Shown here piece by piece: positions 1 to 7,788 of a stretch of DNA of 64,000 nt. The notes below the pieces were generated by a model. That model did not search any database and was not told where the DNA came from. It saw only the letters and a list, made by a program, of their open reading frames with translations. A program made the position numbers and the translations under genes. Every line of letters starts with the position of its first letter. The first letter of the stretch is position 1. This stretch comes from Kiritimatiellia bacterium. GTDB lineage: Bacteria; Verrucomicrobiota; Kiritimatiellia; RFP12; UBA1067. The DNA is taken from the NCBI GenBank assembly GCA_017514235.1, contig JAFWKK010000076.1, positions 1 through 64,000 on the forward strand, in the 5' to 3' direction.

Positions 1-498
1 GCTGGGGGCAAAAATCTCTACCTGTTTTGCGGTGATAATCCCATTTCAAATTATGACAGGGATGGTTGTGCGTACTTTGCATATAGACCATTGGATAATT
101 CGGTGACGCATCGTACTGGCATATTGGCGGCATCATCAGAACTCATGCGGAAAAGAAATTGGGTTATAGCGCACGAACAACTTATATTTGAAGATGGTGG
201 TTCGCCGATAAACATTGGTTACTTTAATGCGCCCATAGGCGACGACAACCCACGACAAGACGAATTTCACTTTCAACTGCAATATGTGCCAATCGAAGGC
301 AAAGGCACATACAACGATTGCGTGATGAGAGAAGCGGTCAAAAATGTGAAACCTAGTCCATACAAATTGTGGACTTGGTCTGGGCGTTCCACTGGACAGT
401 ACAATTGCCAAGATTATGCAGACGATCTGAGGTCAGAGTATTACAAACTGTTACTTGACCTCAAAATCCGATGCAAGTGCGGCTTGAAGAAAAGGTAG
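1..498 (+). CDS. Rhs-family protein, C-terminal end with candidate papain-like toxin tip (5' partial)
   Basis: The reading frame is open from base 1, so the gene begins upstream. The first 25 residues match the conserved end of an Rhs core (Gly-Gly-Lys-Asn-Leu-Tyr-Leu-Phe, then Asn-Pro-Ile and Asp-Arg-Asp-Gly). About 140 residues follow as a variable tip. The tip has His58 (visible numbering) in AHEQLIFEDGG, followed by a Gly-Tyr-Phe strand, and Cys136 in YNCQDYADDL at the head of a helix. This His-first, Cys-later order with an Asn-Cys helix start is that of circularly permuted papain folds (PPPDE/LRAT-like). That assignment is by motif only. The tip is much more AT-rich than the core genes, as usual for exchanged Rhs tips. 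A four-helix membrane protein follows 6 nt downstream. Confidence 0.72.
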   Translation, partial: AGGKNLYLFCGDNPISNYDRDGCAYFAYRPLDNSVTHRTGILAASSELMRKRNWVIAHEQLIFEDGGSPINIGYFNAPIGDDNPRQDEFHFQLQYVPIEGKGTYNDCVMREAVKNVKPSPYKLWTWSGRSTGQYNCQDYADDLRSEYYKLLLDLKIRCKCGLKKR

Positions 499-504
499 GT
501 TTTT

Positions 505-906
505 ATGAATGCAGATTTACTCAGGGATATAATGCTTCTCTCTTTCTTTGAAATGGGGATTGTGATAGTAGCTATTCCGGCATTTCTTGTCTATCCTGTA
601 GTTTGCTGTCTTTGTAAAGGGGAGTGGCGTAATCTTTATTCCTGGTACGATATTGCTTCTTGTCTTGCGATGCATGCTATTTGGCTTTATGGATTCACCC
701 ATGATTTCAATCATAGAGGAGTTGGAAGGATTCAGGACATTGTAGTTCTGGGCTGTCTCTACGGCGTTCTAGTACTTTTACGGATTCCTTTCGTCTGGCA
801 GCGTCCCGAATGGCGTGCGCGAATAGCAATGCTCTCTTTTCTTCTGCTTGTTTCCACAGCAATCATGCTGACCTGGTTCGTCAATCTTGCCGAATGTGCT
901 GATTAA
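505..906 (+). CDS. small polytopic membrane protein, candidate Rhs immunity protein
   Basis: 133 residues with four evident hydrophobic segments (about 8-35, 50-66, 76-95 and 107-127) and no recognised family. It starts 6 nt after the Rhs stop, close enough for co-translation, and shares the low GC of the tip. Genes placed immediately after Rhs tips usually encode the cognate immunity protein. A membrane-embedded immunity protein would suggest that the tip acts at or through the membrane. The role is inferred from position only. Confidence 0.6.
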   Translation: MNADLLRDIMLLSFFEMGIVIVAIPAFLVYPVVCCLCKGEWRNLYSWYDIASCLAMHAIWLYGFTHDFNHRGVGRIQDIVVLGCLYGVLVLLRIPFVWQRPEWRARIAMLSFLLLVSTAIMLTWFVNLAECAD

Positions 907-915
907 ATCTGAATC

Positions 916-924
916 TGCTATAAT
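916..924 (+). promoter_or_regulatory. extended -10 promoter (TGcTATAAT)
   Basis: Perfect extended -10 element downstream of the membrane protein gene, 24 nt before a short ORF and about 100 nt before the methyltransferase gene. It probably drives the methyltransferase-nuclease unit. Confidence 0.55.
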
Positions 925-948
925 ATCCCTAGCTTTCAACCTCCAGCC

Positions 949-1023
949 ATGAAACGAACGCTCAACACGACAATCAACAACTTGGAGAACGAGGGGATCG
1001 GTGAGTTCCGCCCGAAGGAGTGA
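949..1023 (+). CDS. 24-residue ORF upstream of the methyltransferase
   Basis: ATG to TGA, 24 codons, ending in GEFRPKE. Its last codons contain the AAGGAG (1015-1020) that serves as ribosome-binding site for the methyltransferase starting 3 nt after its stop. It may be a leader peptide coupling translation to the R-M genes, or a remnant of a longer gene. No family recognised. Confidence 0.3.
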   Translation: MKRTLNTTINNLENEGIGEFRPKE

Positions 1024-1026
1024 ATT

Positions 1027-2082
1027 ATGCCCGGAAACAGCAATCTACACGATTCATCACGGAACAAGCAGGACGAGTTCTACACCAACCTCCAGTTGGT
1101 CGAGGACGAACTGAAGCACTACCGCGCGCATTTCAAGGGCAAGCGCGTGCTGTGCAACTGCGACGACCCCTACGAGAGCAACTTCTTCAAGTATTTCGCG
1201 ATGAGCTTCAACTCGCTCGGGCTGAAGAGCCTCACCGCGACCTGCTACGCGACAAGTCCCGTCGTGTACACCCAGCTCGACCTGTTCGGGGAGGGGATGG
1301 TCGTTAGCCGCAAAGAACGCAAAGGAACGCAAAGAGGGAAACAGCCCTACAAGATCGTCATCAACGAGGTGACGGACGTGAACGGCGACGGGCGCATCGA
1401 CCTCGCCGACGTCGAATGGCTCATCAAGAACAAGAAGAACGTCCTGACGAAGCTGAAGGGCGACGGCGACTTCCGCTCGCCGGAGTGCGTCGCGCTCCTC
1501 GACGAGGCGGACATTGTCGTCACCAATCCCCCGTTCTCGCTCTTCCGCGAATACATGGCTCTTCTCATGGAGCACGGCAAGCAGTTCCTCATCGTCGGCA
1601 ACATGAACGCCGTCACCTACCGCGAGATATTCCCCCTCATCCGTGACAACAAGGTGTGGCTCGGCAACAAGTCAGGACATTTCTGGTTCAAGGTTCCGGA
1701 CAGCTACGAGGAGAAGGCGACGGATTTCAAGATTGACGAGAACGGGCAGAAGTGGCGGCGCATGGGCAACATCTGCTGGTTCACCAACCTCGACATCGAG
1801 AAGCGCCACGAGGAAATGACCCTCTTCCGCCATTACTCGCCCGAGGAATATCCCACATACGACAACTACGACGCGATAGAGGTGAGCAAGACGGCGGACA
1901 TTCCATGTGACTGGGAGGGTGCGATTGGCGTCCCGATAACATTCATGAGTCAGTACAATCCTGATCAGTTTGAGATTATCCGGTTCAGAAAAGGTGATGA
2001 CGATCGCGATTTCACAATCAACGGTAAACCAACGTATTTCCGCATCATCATTCGCCGCAAGCAGAAAGGGCACTCGAAATGA
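1027..2082 (+). CDS. EcoRI-family adenine-specific DNA methyltransferase
   Basis: 351 residues. The N-terminal pattern (NKQDEFYTNLQLVEDELKHY), then CNCDDPYESNFFKYFA, and the catalytic NPPF at residues 167-170 (DIVVTNPPFSLFREY) identify the EcoRI-type N6-adenine methyltransferase family. Residues about 115-140 include an EF-hand-like Asp-Val-Asn-Gly-Asp-Gly segment that I recall as normal for this family. AAGGAG lies 6 nt before the ATG. The stop overlaps the next start as ATGA, so the gene is coupled to a DUF262-HNH nuclease, forming a probable restriction-modification pair. An in-frame CGCAAAG-type microrepeat (1309-1335) adds residues that look foreign to the family. Target specificity cannot be read from the sequence. 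Confidence 0.88.
   Translation: MPGNSNLHDSSRNKQDEFYTNLQLVEDELKHYRAHFKGKRVLCNCDDPYESNFFKYFAMSFNSLGLKSLTATCYATSPVVYTQLDLFGEGMVVSRKERKGTQRGKQPYKIVINEVTDVNGDGRIDLADVEWLIKNKKNVLTKLKGDGDFRSPECVALLDEADIVVTNPPFSLFREYMALLMEHGKQFLIVGNMNAVTYREIFPLIRDNKVWLGNKSGHFWFKVPDSYEEKATDFKIDENGQKWRRMGNICWFTNLDIEKRHEEMTLFRHYSPEEYPTYDNYDAIEVSKTADIPCDWEGAIGVPITFMSQYNPDQFEIIRFRKGDDDRDFTINGKPTYFRIIIRRKQKGHSK
1309..1335 (+). repeat. in-frame CGCAAAG(A/GA)A tandem microrepeat inside the methyltransferase gene
   Basis: Three consecutive units, CGCAAAGAA, CGCAAAGGAA and CGCAAAGA. From memory, such CGCAAAGAA tracts are common intergenic repeats in Verrucomicrobiota-like and other genomes. Here the tract is translated as Arg-Lys-Glu-Arg-Lys-Gly-Thr-Gln-Arg just before the EF-hand-like segment. 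Confidence 0.6.
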
Positions 2083-3197
2083 ACAGCAAGATGAAGATTG
2101 AGGAACACAAGATTCCCGTGCGGGAGGTGTTCGACGGGTATGTGGATTCAGCGGAGCAGGGCGTTCGCGGATATGGCGGCAGGCTGAACATTCGTCCGGC
2201 GTTCCAGCGCGAGTTCGTGTACAAGCCCGCGCAGCGCGACGCGGTGATCGAGACGGTGCGGCAGGGTTTTCCGCTGAACGTCATGTACTGGGTGCGGAAC
2301 GGCGAGGGCGGGTTCGAGATGCTCGACGGGCAGCAGCGTACGCTGTCCATCTGCCAGTACGTGAACAACGAGTTCAGCATCGACCACCACAAGTTCGAGA
2401 ACCTGACGAAGGAAGAGCAGGAAGACATCCTGAACTACGAGCTCACGATCTACATCTGCGAGGGCGAGGAGCGCGAGAAGCTGAAGTGGTTCGAGGTGGT
2501 GAACACGGCGGGCGAGCAGCTCAACGTGCAGGAGCGCCGCAATGCGCAGTACACCGGCAAGTGGCTGTACGAGGCGAAGAGGCGGTTCAGCAAGACGGGA
2601 TGCGCGGCGGCGGCGATCGGCGACAAGCTGCTGAACGGATCGGCCATACGTCAGGATTTCCTGGAGACGGCGCTTGCGTGGATCGCGGACCGCGACGGCG
2701 GGGACATTCTCGACTACATGTCAGCGCATCAGCACGACGAGGACTGCGCCGACCTGTGGAGCTATTTCGAGTCCGTCATGGACTGGGTGAAGAAGACGTT
2801 TCCGGTCCTGCGCGGCAAGTTGATGAAGGGATTGCCGTGGGGTATCTACTTCAACAAGTACGGCAAAGTGGAGCGCGACGGCGCCGCGTTGGAGAAGCGC
2901 ATCGCGCAACTTCTGCGCGATGACGAAGACGTGGGCGACATCACGAACCAGCGCGGCATATACGAATATCTCCTTTCCGGCGACGAACGGCATTTGAGCA
3001 TACGCCGTTTCTCCGACAAGATGGCGCGTACCGCCTACGAGCGACAGGGCGGCACCTGCGTGAAATGCGGCAAGCACTTCGCCATCGAGGAAATGCAGGC
3101 CGACCACATCACGCCGTGGGCGAAGGGCGGTAAGACGGTCGCGGAGAACTGCCAGATGCTGTGCGCGGACTGCAACCGCCGCAAGAGCGACGTGTGA
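2079..3197 (+). CDS. DUF262 (GmrSD N-terminal-like) protein with C-terminal HNH nuclease
   Basis: 372 residues. The N-terminal DUF262 domain carries the ParB-like DGQQR at residues 83-87, thought to bind or hydrolyse nucleotide in GmrS/DndB relatives. The C-terminus (about 327-372) is an HNH module: CVKCG, then QADHITPW, then Asn and CADCNRRK, with four Cys for zinc and the catalytic His in ADHI. The start overlaps the methyltransferase stop (ATGA). The likely role is the restriction half of a two-gene defence module protected by the EcoRI-type methylase. Other known DUF262-HNH proteins act on modified DNA, so the direction of specificity is open. Confidence 0.82.
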   Translation: MNSKMKIEEHKIPVREVFDGYVDSAEQGVRGYGGRLNIRPAFQREFVYKPAQRDAVIETVRQGFPLNVMYWVRNGEGGFEMLDGQQRTLSICQYVNNEFSIDHHKFENLTKEEQEDILNYELTIYICEGEEREKLKWFEVVNTAGEQLNVQERRNAQYTGKWLYEAKRRFSKTGCAAAAIGDKLLNGSAIRQDFLETALAWIADRDGGDILDYMSAHQHDEDCADLWSYFESVMDWVKKTFPVLRGKLMKGLPWGIYFNKYGKVERDGAALEKRIAQLLRDDEDVGDITNQRGIYEYLLSGDERHLSIRRFSDKMARTAYERQGGTCVKCGKHFAIEEMQADHITPWAKGGKTVAENCQMLCADCNRRKSDV

Positions 3198-3209
3198 GCA
3201 GGATCATTA

Positions 3210-4970
3210 ATGGTTGCAAATAGGCCAAATCCGAGACGCGCTTTCAGGCGATGTTCGCGCATCGCATACAATCGGACATTCGACGGGTTCCGGCGCGCCC
3301 AGGAGACGGCGGTCGTCATCACGAACGTCCGTCATTCGGCGAAGGTTCGCCTCTATGATTCGGAGGATCGCGTGTGCGGCTATGCGCTCACGAACGCGGC
3401 GGGGCGCGGCGTATCGGTGTGCCTCGCATACGATGGCTCGTATCTCACGAACACAACCTATGCGCTGCCGAGTGGCGTCTCGTTCGGCGCAAAACTATCG
3501 CGTGAGGCGGGCCGCAGAAACCTCGTCACGCGGCGCGATTATCGCTATGGAGCCAATTCCGTATACTGGTACGAGTGCGGTTTCGACCTTTTGGGACGTC
3601 CGACAAATGCCGTAGATTCTGCCATGCTCGTTCGCGCCTACGGATATAACAATCGTAACGAGTTGACGTTTGCGACAAGCGGGACTAACGCCTTTGCGTA
3701 TGTCTACGACAGCATAGGTAATCGCACATCCTCCCTCGTCAATTCGGAAACAAATTCGTACACAGCCAACAATCTCAACCAATACACCTCAATTCGCCAA
3801 GACTCTGGGACTCTGTGCGCGAATAAGATCCCGCAATACGATGCGGATGGAAACTTGACAGAAGATGGTAAATATTCATACACATACGATGCGGAAAATC
3901 GACTCGTCTCAGTTGCGACTGTTGCGTCGGTGAATGACGATTTGTCAGTTTTGAACACTTACGACCATAGGCATCGCCGTATCTTGAAACATGTCAGACG
4001 TTACAACAACGGTGAATGGATGTTGGCGCGAGTTCACTCTTTCGTATATGATGGCAATAATATCGTTCTGGAGCGCATAATGCTTGCGAACGGTGAAACG
4101 CACACCATTGAAAACTTTTGGGGCAACGACTTTTCGGGTTCGGAAGATGGTGCCGGAGGTGTCGGAGGTCTGCTCGCCGTCAGCGTTGACGGGACGTATT
4201 GTTTCCCACGCTACGCCAACAACGGAAACATCACCAGATACATAGGTGAGGATGGTTCGGTTGTTGCGCAATTCGTCTACGATTCATACGGTAACATCAT
4301 CGAACAATCCGGGACATTTGCCGAGTTGCTTGCAATTCGTTTCAGCACCAAGTATACCGATTCGGAAGTCGGTCTTGTGTCTTATCTTAGGCGGTTTTAT
4401 GACTCGTTTAATGGTCGATGGATCAACCGTGATCCAATTGGTGAAAGTGGCGGTGAAAACTTGTATGCGTTCTGCGAGAACAACGCAATTTCAAAGTATG
4501 ATGCTCTTGGACATAATGTAACACTGACAACTGGTAATCGCAATGCTTCGTGGTGGCAGGTCGGCAATCGTTTCTATCACCAAGAAATTTGCGTTGATAC
4601 GTGGTCTTGGAATCAAAAATCATGTTGCTGGAGGAAATCGGGACGTTCGTGTTACTCTTTTGCGGCTACAGGCTTTGGCTTTGGTGAATCAGGTAGTGAC
4701 TGGTTGGGCATGGACAGCATCAAGGGACCGGGAATACTGCGTGGCGAAGTTTATCCAACTGGCGACCAAGGGCTTGAAGATACAGAAACTCTTGAAACTA
4801 CACCATGCCAAGATCGTGCGTTTCTGGACTATCTAAAATCCATGGATGGGCGAGAGGATACATATAGCTTAGGACGGCATAGCTGCCGGACATTCAGTCA
4901 AGCAATGATGGAAGAAGCCAAACGGCGTAAGAATCGTGGAGGGTGCAAAAATGACAAAAAATGCGAGTAA
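3210..4970 (+). CDS. Rhs/YD-repeat protein, N-terminally truncated, with C-terminal papain-like tip
   Basis: 586 residues, no signal peptide, much shorter than complete Rhs proteins. YD-type repeats (for example YDADGNLTEDGKYSYTYDAENRLVS) run from about residue 50 to 400. The core ends with the RFYDSFNGRWINRDPIGE and GGENLYAFCENN motifs. The first 40 residues do not look Rhs-like, so this is probably an orphan tip with partial core. The tip (about 436-586) has His457 in FYHQEICVDTW and Cys559 in YSLGRHSCRTFSQ, again the His-then-Cys order of a permuted papain-like (PPPDE/DeSI/LRAT) fold. GC falls sharply in the 3' part. The start follows the nuclease stop by 12 nt in the same frame with only a weak AGGA upstream, so the true start is uncertain. 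Confidence 0.75.
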   Translation: MVANRPNPRRAFRRCSRIAYNRTFDGFRRAQETAVVITNVRHSAKVRLYDSEDRVCGYALTNAAGRGVSVCLAYDGSYLTNTTYALPSGVSFGAKLSREAGRRNLVTRRDYRYGANSVYWYECGFDLLGRPTNAVDSAMLVRAYGYNNRNELTFATSGTNAFAYVYDSIGNRTSSLVNSETNSYTANNLNQYTSIRQDSGTLCANKIPQYDADGNLTEDGKYSYTYDAENRLVSVATVASVNDDLSVLNTYDHRHRRILKHVRRYNNGEWMLARVHSFVYDGNNIVLERIMLANGETHTIENFWGNDFSGSEDGAGGVGGLLAVSVDGTYCFPRYANNGNITRYIGEDGSVVAQFVYDSYGNIIEQSGTFAELLAIRFSTKYTDSEVGLVSYLRRFYDSFNGRWINRDPIGESGGENLYAFCENNAISKYDALGHNVTLTTGNRNASWWQVGNRFYHQEICVDTWSWNQKSCCWRKSGRSCYSFAATGFGFGESGSDWLGMDSIKGPGILRGEVYPTGDQGLEDTETLETTPCQDRAFLDYLKSMDGREDTYSLGRHSCRTFSQAMMEEAKRRKNRGGCKNDKKCE

Positions 4971-5196
4971 GAACCTTGTGCGCATTTCCAATTGTTGTCT
5001 AATTCTTTCGTTGTGTGCACTAACAACAATCAGTTTTATTGATGTGGTGCCGGAGAGACAATCAACATTGGAGAGGGTGTTTTTTGTCTGTGCTGTCGTT
5101 TTTTTAATTTCATTAAGCATTTCTTTTTGCGGGATGATAGTGAGGTTTTCACGAAAAAGAGTTGCCAAGCGACAAGGACTGGGGGAAGACAAATGA
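4951..5196 (+). CDS. small two-helix membrane protein, candidate Rhs immunity protein
   Basis: 81 residues with two hydrophobic segments and a basic C-terminus. The ATG lies inside the last codons of the Rhs gene (20-nt overlap) and has GGAGGG 7 nt upstream, which favours it over the GTG at 4936. The overlap and the AT-rich composition shared with the tip suggest a toxin-immunity pair. It is unrelated in sequence to the immunity candidate at 505-906. Function inferred from position. Confidence 0.6.
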   Translation: MTKNASKNLVRISNCCLILSLCALTTISFIDVVPERQSTLERVFFVCAVVFLISLSISFCGMIVRFSRKRVAKRQGLGEDK

Positions 5197-5219
5197 GACT
5201 GAAGTTTCTCAGATTTTGC

Positions 5220-5269
5220 CATCCCTGCTTTTCTTTTCTATCCGGTTTTGAGACGCATAAGCAGGGATG
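5220..5269 (+). terminator. stem-loop after the Rhs immunity gene
   Basis: An 11-bp perfect inverted repeat (CATCCCTGCTT, 5220-5230; complement 5259-5269) around a 28-nt loop, 24 nt after the stop. No T-run follows on the plus strand, so it could be a terminator, a recombination scar or a processing signal. Confidence 0.35.
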
Positions 5270-5338
5270 AATGGTGCAGTTTGTGTTCATGGATAGATAT
5301 TGTGGTTGTAAAGGTATTTGACAAATGAGAGGTATCAT

Positions 5339-5449
5339 ATGAGCAAGAACAAAACACTTTCGGCGGCGAAGAGCGAGAAGAACGACGAGTGCTACACAAG
5401 GGACGTCTGCTTTTGGTATAATAGCGGCAAGGAAGCAGTTGTTCCATGA
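5339..5449 (+). pseudogene. 5' remnant of an EcoRI-family DNA methyltransferase gene
   Basis: A 36-codon ORF beginning MSKNKTLSAAKSEKNDECYT. This closely resembles the N-terminus of EcoRI-type methyltransferases (compare NKQDEFYT in the intact gene at 1027) and then diverges at once into the nadB promoter region. GAGAGG precedes the ATG. Its stop overlaps the nadB start (ATGA). It looks like the first 20 codons of a second methylase gene left at the island edge. The similarity is short, so chance is not excluded. Confidence 0.5.
5414..5422 (+). promoter_or_regulatory. extended -10 promoter of nadB (TGgTATAAT)
   Basis: The extended -10 ends 23 nt before the nadB ATG. The AAGGAA downstream can act as ribosome-binding site. 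No convincing -35. Confidence 0.6.
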
Positions 5450-7056
5450 GAATAGTAGACTGTGATTATTTCGTGGTCGGGTCCGGCATGGCCGGGCTCA
5501 TGAGCGCGTTGCACCTTGCCGCATACGGCAGGGTGATCGTCGCGACGAAGGGACGCCTGGCCGACTGCAACACGAACTTCGCGCAGGGCGGCATATGCTG
5601 CGTGATGGATCCCGCGGATACGTTCGACAAGCACGCCCGCGACACGATGATCGCCGGGGCGTGGCTCGGCAGGACCGAGGTCGTGCACGAGATATGCGAG
5701 CACGCGCCGGAAGGCATACGCGACCTCATCGACTGCGGCGTGCGCTTCGCCAAGCGCGACGACGGCTCGTGGGACCTGACGCGCGAGGGCGGCCACAGCG
5801 CGCGGCGCATACTGCATGCCGGCGACATCACCGGCGAGAAGTGCGAGGCGGCGATGATCAGGCGGGTGCGGCAGGTCGCGGCGAAGACGAGGCGGACGGG
5901 GCCCGGCATCGACATCCGCGAGCAGACGATCGTGATCGACCTCGTGATGTCGCGGCGCATCGGCCTTGCGGGCGAGAACCGCTGCCTTGGCGCGTACGTG
6001 CTCGACAAGGCGACTGGCGAGATATACGCGGTCCGGGCGCCCGACACCGTGCTGGCGACGGGAGGCTGCGGCAAGGTCTACCTCTACACCTGCAACCCCG
6101 ACACGGCGACGGGCGACGGCGTTGCGCTCGCCTGGCGCGCCGGTGCGAAGATCGAGAACATGGAGTTCATCCAGTTCCACCCGACGTGCCTCTACCACCC
6201 GAAGGCGAAGCGCTTCCTCATTTCGGAGGCGGTGCGCGGCGAGGGCGCCGTGCTGGTGAACAGGCACGGACGCGAGTTCATGCGCAAGTACGATCCGCGC
6301 GGCAGCCTGGCGCCGCGCGACATAGTGGCGCGCTCCATCGACTCCGAGATGAAGCGCACCGGCGACGACTGCGTGTTTCTGGACATCAGGGCGAAGGGCC
6401 GGGCCTACCTGATGAAGCGCTTCCCTAACATCTACCAGAAGTGCATGGAGTTCGGCATCGACATGGCGACGGACCTCATACCGGTCGTTCCCGCCGCGCA
6501 CTACGCCTGCGGCGGAATACAGGCGACGACCGACGGGCGGACGTCGGTGCGCGGCCTCTCCGCCGTCGGCGAGTGCGCATGCACCGGGCTGCACGGCGCG
6601 AACAGGCTCGCCTCCAACTCGCTCATGGAGGCGCTCGTCTGCGCACGGCTCACCGCCGCCCGCCTCGGTCCGCACCCGGAGAAGGGCCGCCGCTACGCAA
6701 TACCGGCATGGAAGACCGGGAACGCCGTCCCGCCGGACGAGGCGGTGCTCGTCGCGCACATGTGGGACGAGATACGCCGCCTGATGTGGGACTACGTCGG
6801 CATCGTGCGCACGAACAAGCGCCTGGCGCGGGCGGCGCGGCGGCTCAAGACGCTGCGCCGGGAGATCCGCGACTACTACTTCAGGTATCTCGTCACGCCC
6901 GACACGCTGGAGCTGCGCAACCTTGCGGTCTGCGCCGAGCTTATCGTGAAGTCGGCGCAGCGGCGCCGCGAGTCGCGCGGGCTGCACTACACGCTTAACT
7001 ATCCACGCATGGCGAAGCGCCCGAAGCAGACGGTGCTGGCCGGATTCAATGGATGA
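5446..7056 (+). CDS. nadB: L-aspartate oxidase
   Basis: 536 residues. Oxidises L-aspartate to iminoaspartate with FAD, the first step of de novo NAD synthesis. The N-terminal dinucleotide-binding motif VVGSGMAGLMSALHLA, NTNFAQGG near residue 41, the FHPT substrate-site motif (about 245) and the C-terminal GANRLASNSLMEALV are diagnostic of the fumarate reductase/NadB flavoprotein family. The C-terminal helical region distinguishes NadB from short fumarate reductases. Eight bases of its end overlap an ABC ATPase gene. No nadA or nadC is visible nearby. Confidence 0.93.
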   Translation: MRIVDCDYFVVGSGMAGLMSALHLAAYGRVIVATKGRLADCNTNFAQGGICCVMDPADTFDKHARDTMIAGAWLGRTEVVHEICEHAPEGIRDLIDCGVRFAKRDDGSWDLTREGGHSARRILHAGDITGEKCEAAMIRRVRQVAAKTRRTGPGIDIREQTIVIDLVMSRRIGLAGENRCLGAYVLDKATGEIYAVRAPDTVLATGGCGKVYLYTCNPDTATGDGVALAWRAGAKIENMEFIQFHPTCLYHPKAKRFLISEAVRGEGAVLVNRHGREFMRKYDPRGSLAPRDIVARSIDSEMKRTGDDCVFLDIRAKGRAYLMKRFPNIYQKCMEFGIDMATDLIPVVPAAHYACGGIQATTDGRTSVRGLSAVGECACTGLHGANRLASNSLMEALVCARLTAARLGPHPEKGRRYAIPAWKTGNAVPPDEAVLVAHMWDEIRRLMWDYVGIVRTNKRLARAARRLKTLRREIRDYYFRYLVTPDTLELRNLAVCAELIVKSAQRRRESRGLHYTLNYPRMAKRPKQTVLAGFNG

Positions 7057-7783
7057 GCTGATAGAGATTCGCGACCTCAGGGTGTGGTTCCCGATCCGCA
7101 AGGGCGTCTTCTCGCGCACGACCGGCTACGTGAAGGCCGTGGACGGCGTGTCGTTCGCCCTGCGGCGCGGCGAGACGCTCGGCGTCGTGGGCGAGTCGGG
7201 CAGCGGCAAGTCGACGCTTGCGCGCGTCATAGCCGGCCTTCAGAAGCCGACCGGCGGCGAGGTCAGGCTGGGCGGGCGCATAGGCATGGTGTTCCAGGAT
7301 CCGCTCGGAAGCCTTAACCCGAGGATGACGGTGCGCTCGACGCTCGACGAGGCGTCGCGGGGCGGCGAAAGCGCGGCGTGGCTCCTTGAGACCGTAGGGC
7401 TGGATGCCTCGGCCCTGGACAAGTATCCGCACGAGTTCTCGGGCGGACAGCGCCAGCGCATCTGCATAGCAAGGGCGATCGCCGTGCGCCCCGACGTGCT
7501 GATATGCGACGAGGCCGTAAGCGCCCTCGACCTGCAGATACGGTCGCAGATACTTGACCTTCTCTCCGACCTGAAGTCGCGGCTGGGGCTGTCGCTCCTG
7601 TTCATCACGCACGACCTCGGCGTTGTGCAGCACATAGCCGACCGCCTTATCGTAATGCACCGTGGAAAGGTGGTTGAGGAAGGAGACTGCGAGCGGGTTC
7701 TCCGGGAGCCTTGCGCAGACTACACGCGCAGCCTCATCGACGCCGTTCCGAGCATAGGCGTTCCGCTTGGCGGCGTCGCGTGA
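7049..7783 (+). CDS. peptide-type ABC transporter ATP-binding protein (DppF/OppF-like)
   Basis: 244 residues. Walker A GESGSGKST, Q-loop VFQDPLGSLNPRM, signature SGGQRQR, Walker B LICDEAVSALD and switch ITHDLG are all present. The VFQDP-SLNPR form is typical of oligopeptide ABC ATPases. The gene overlaps nadB by 8 nt. No permease is adjacent. A peptide-type permease pair lies about 10 kb away at 17434-19643 and has no ATPase beside it, so the two may work together, but that is only a guess. Confidence 0.88.
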   Translation: MDELIEIRDLRVWFPIRKGVFSRTTGYVKAVDGVSFALRRGETLGVVGESGSGKSTLARVIAGLQKPTGGEVRLGGRIGMVFQDPLGSLNPRMTVRSTLDEASRGGESAAWLLETVGLDASALDKYPHEFSGGQRQRICIARAIAVRPDVLICDEAVSALDLQIRSQILDLLSDLKSRLGLSLLFITHDLGVVQHIADRLIVMHRGKVVEEGDCERVLREPCADYTRSLIDAVPSIGVPLGGVA

Positions 7784-7788
7784 CCGCG

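Noticed and set aside
1378-1440. Dockerin-like Asp-Val-Asn-Gly-Asp-Gly segment in the methyltransferase
   Set aside because: I recall the same segment in other EcoRI-family methyltransferases, so it is a family feature and not a cellulosome dockerin.
5392-7119. Long minus-strand frame (575 codons) opposite nadB
   Set aside because: Arg/Ala/His-rich shadow of a GC-rich gene; the plus strand encodes a complete NadB.
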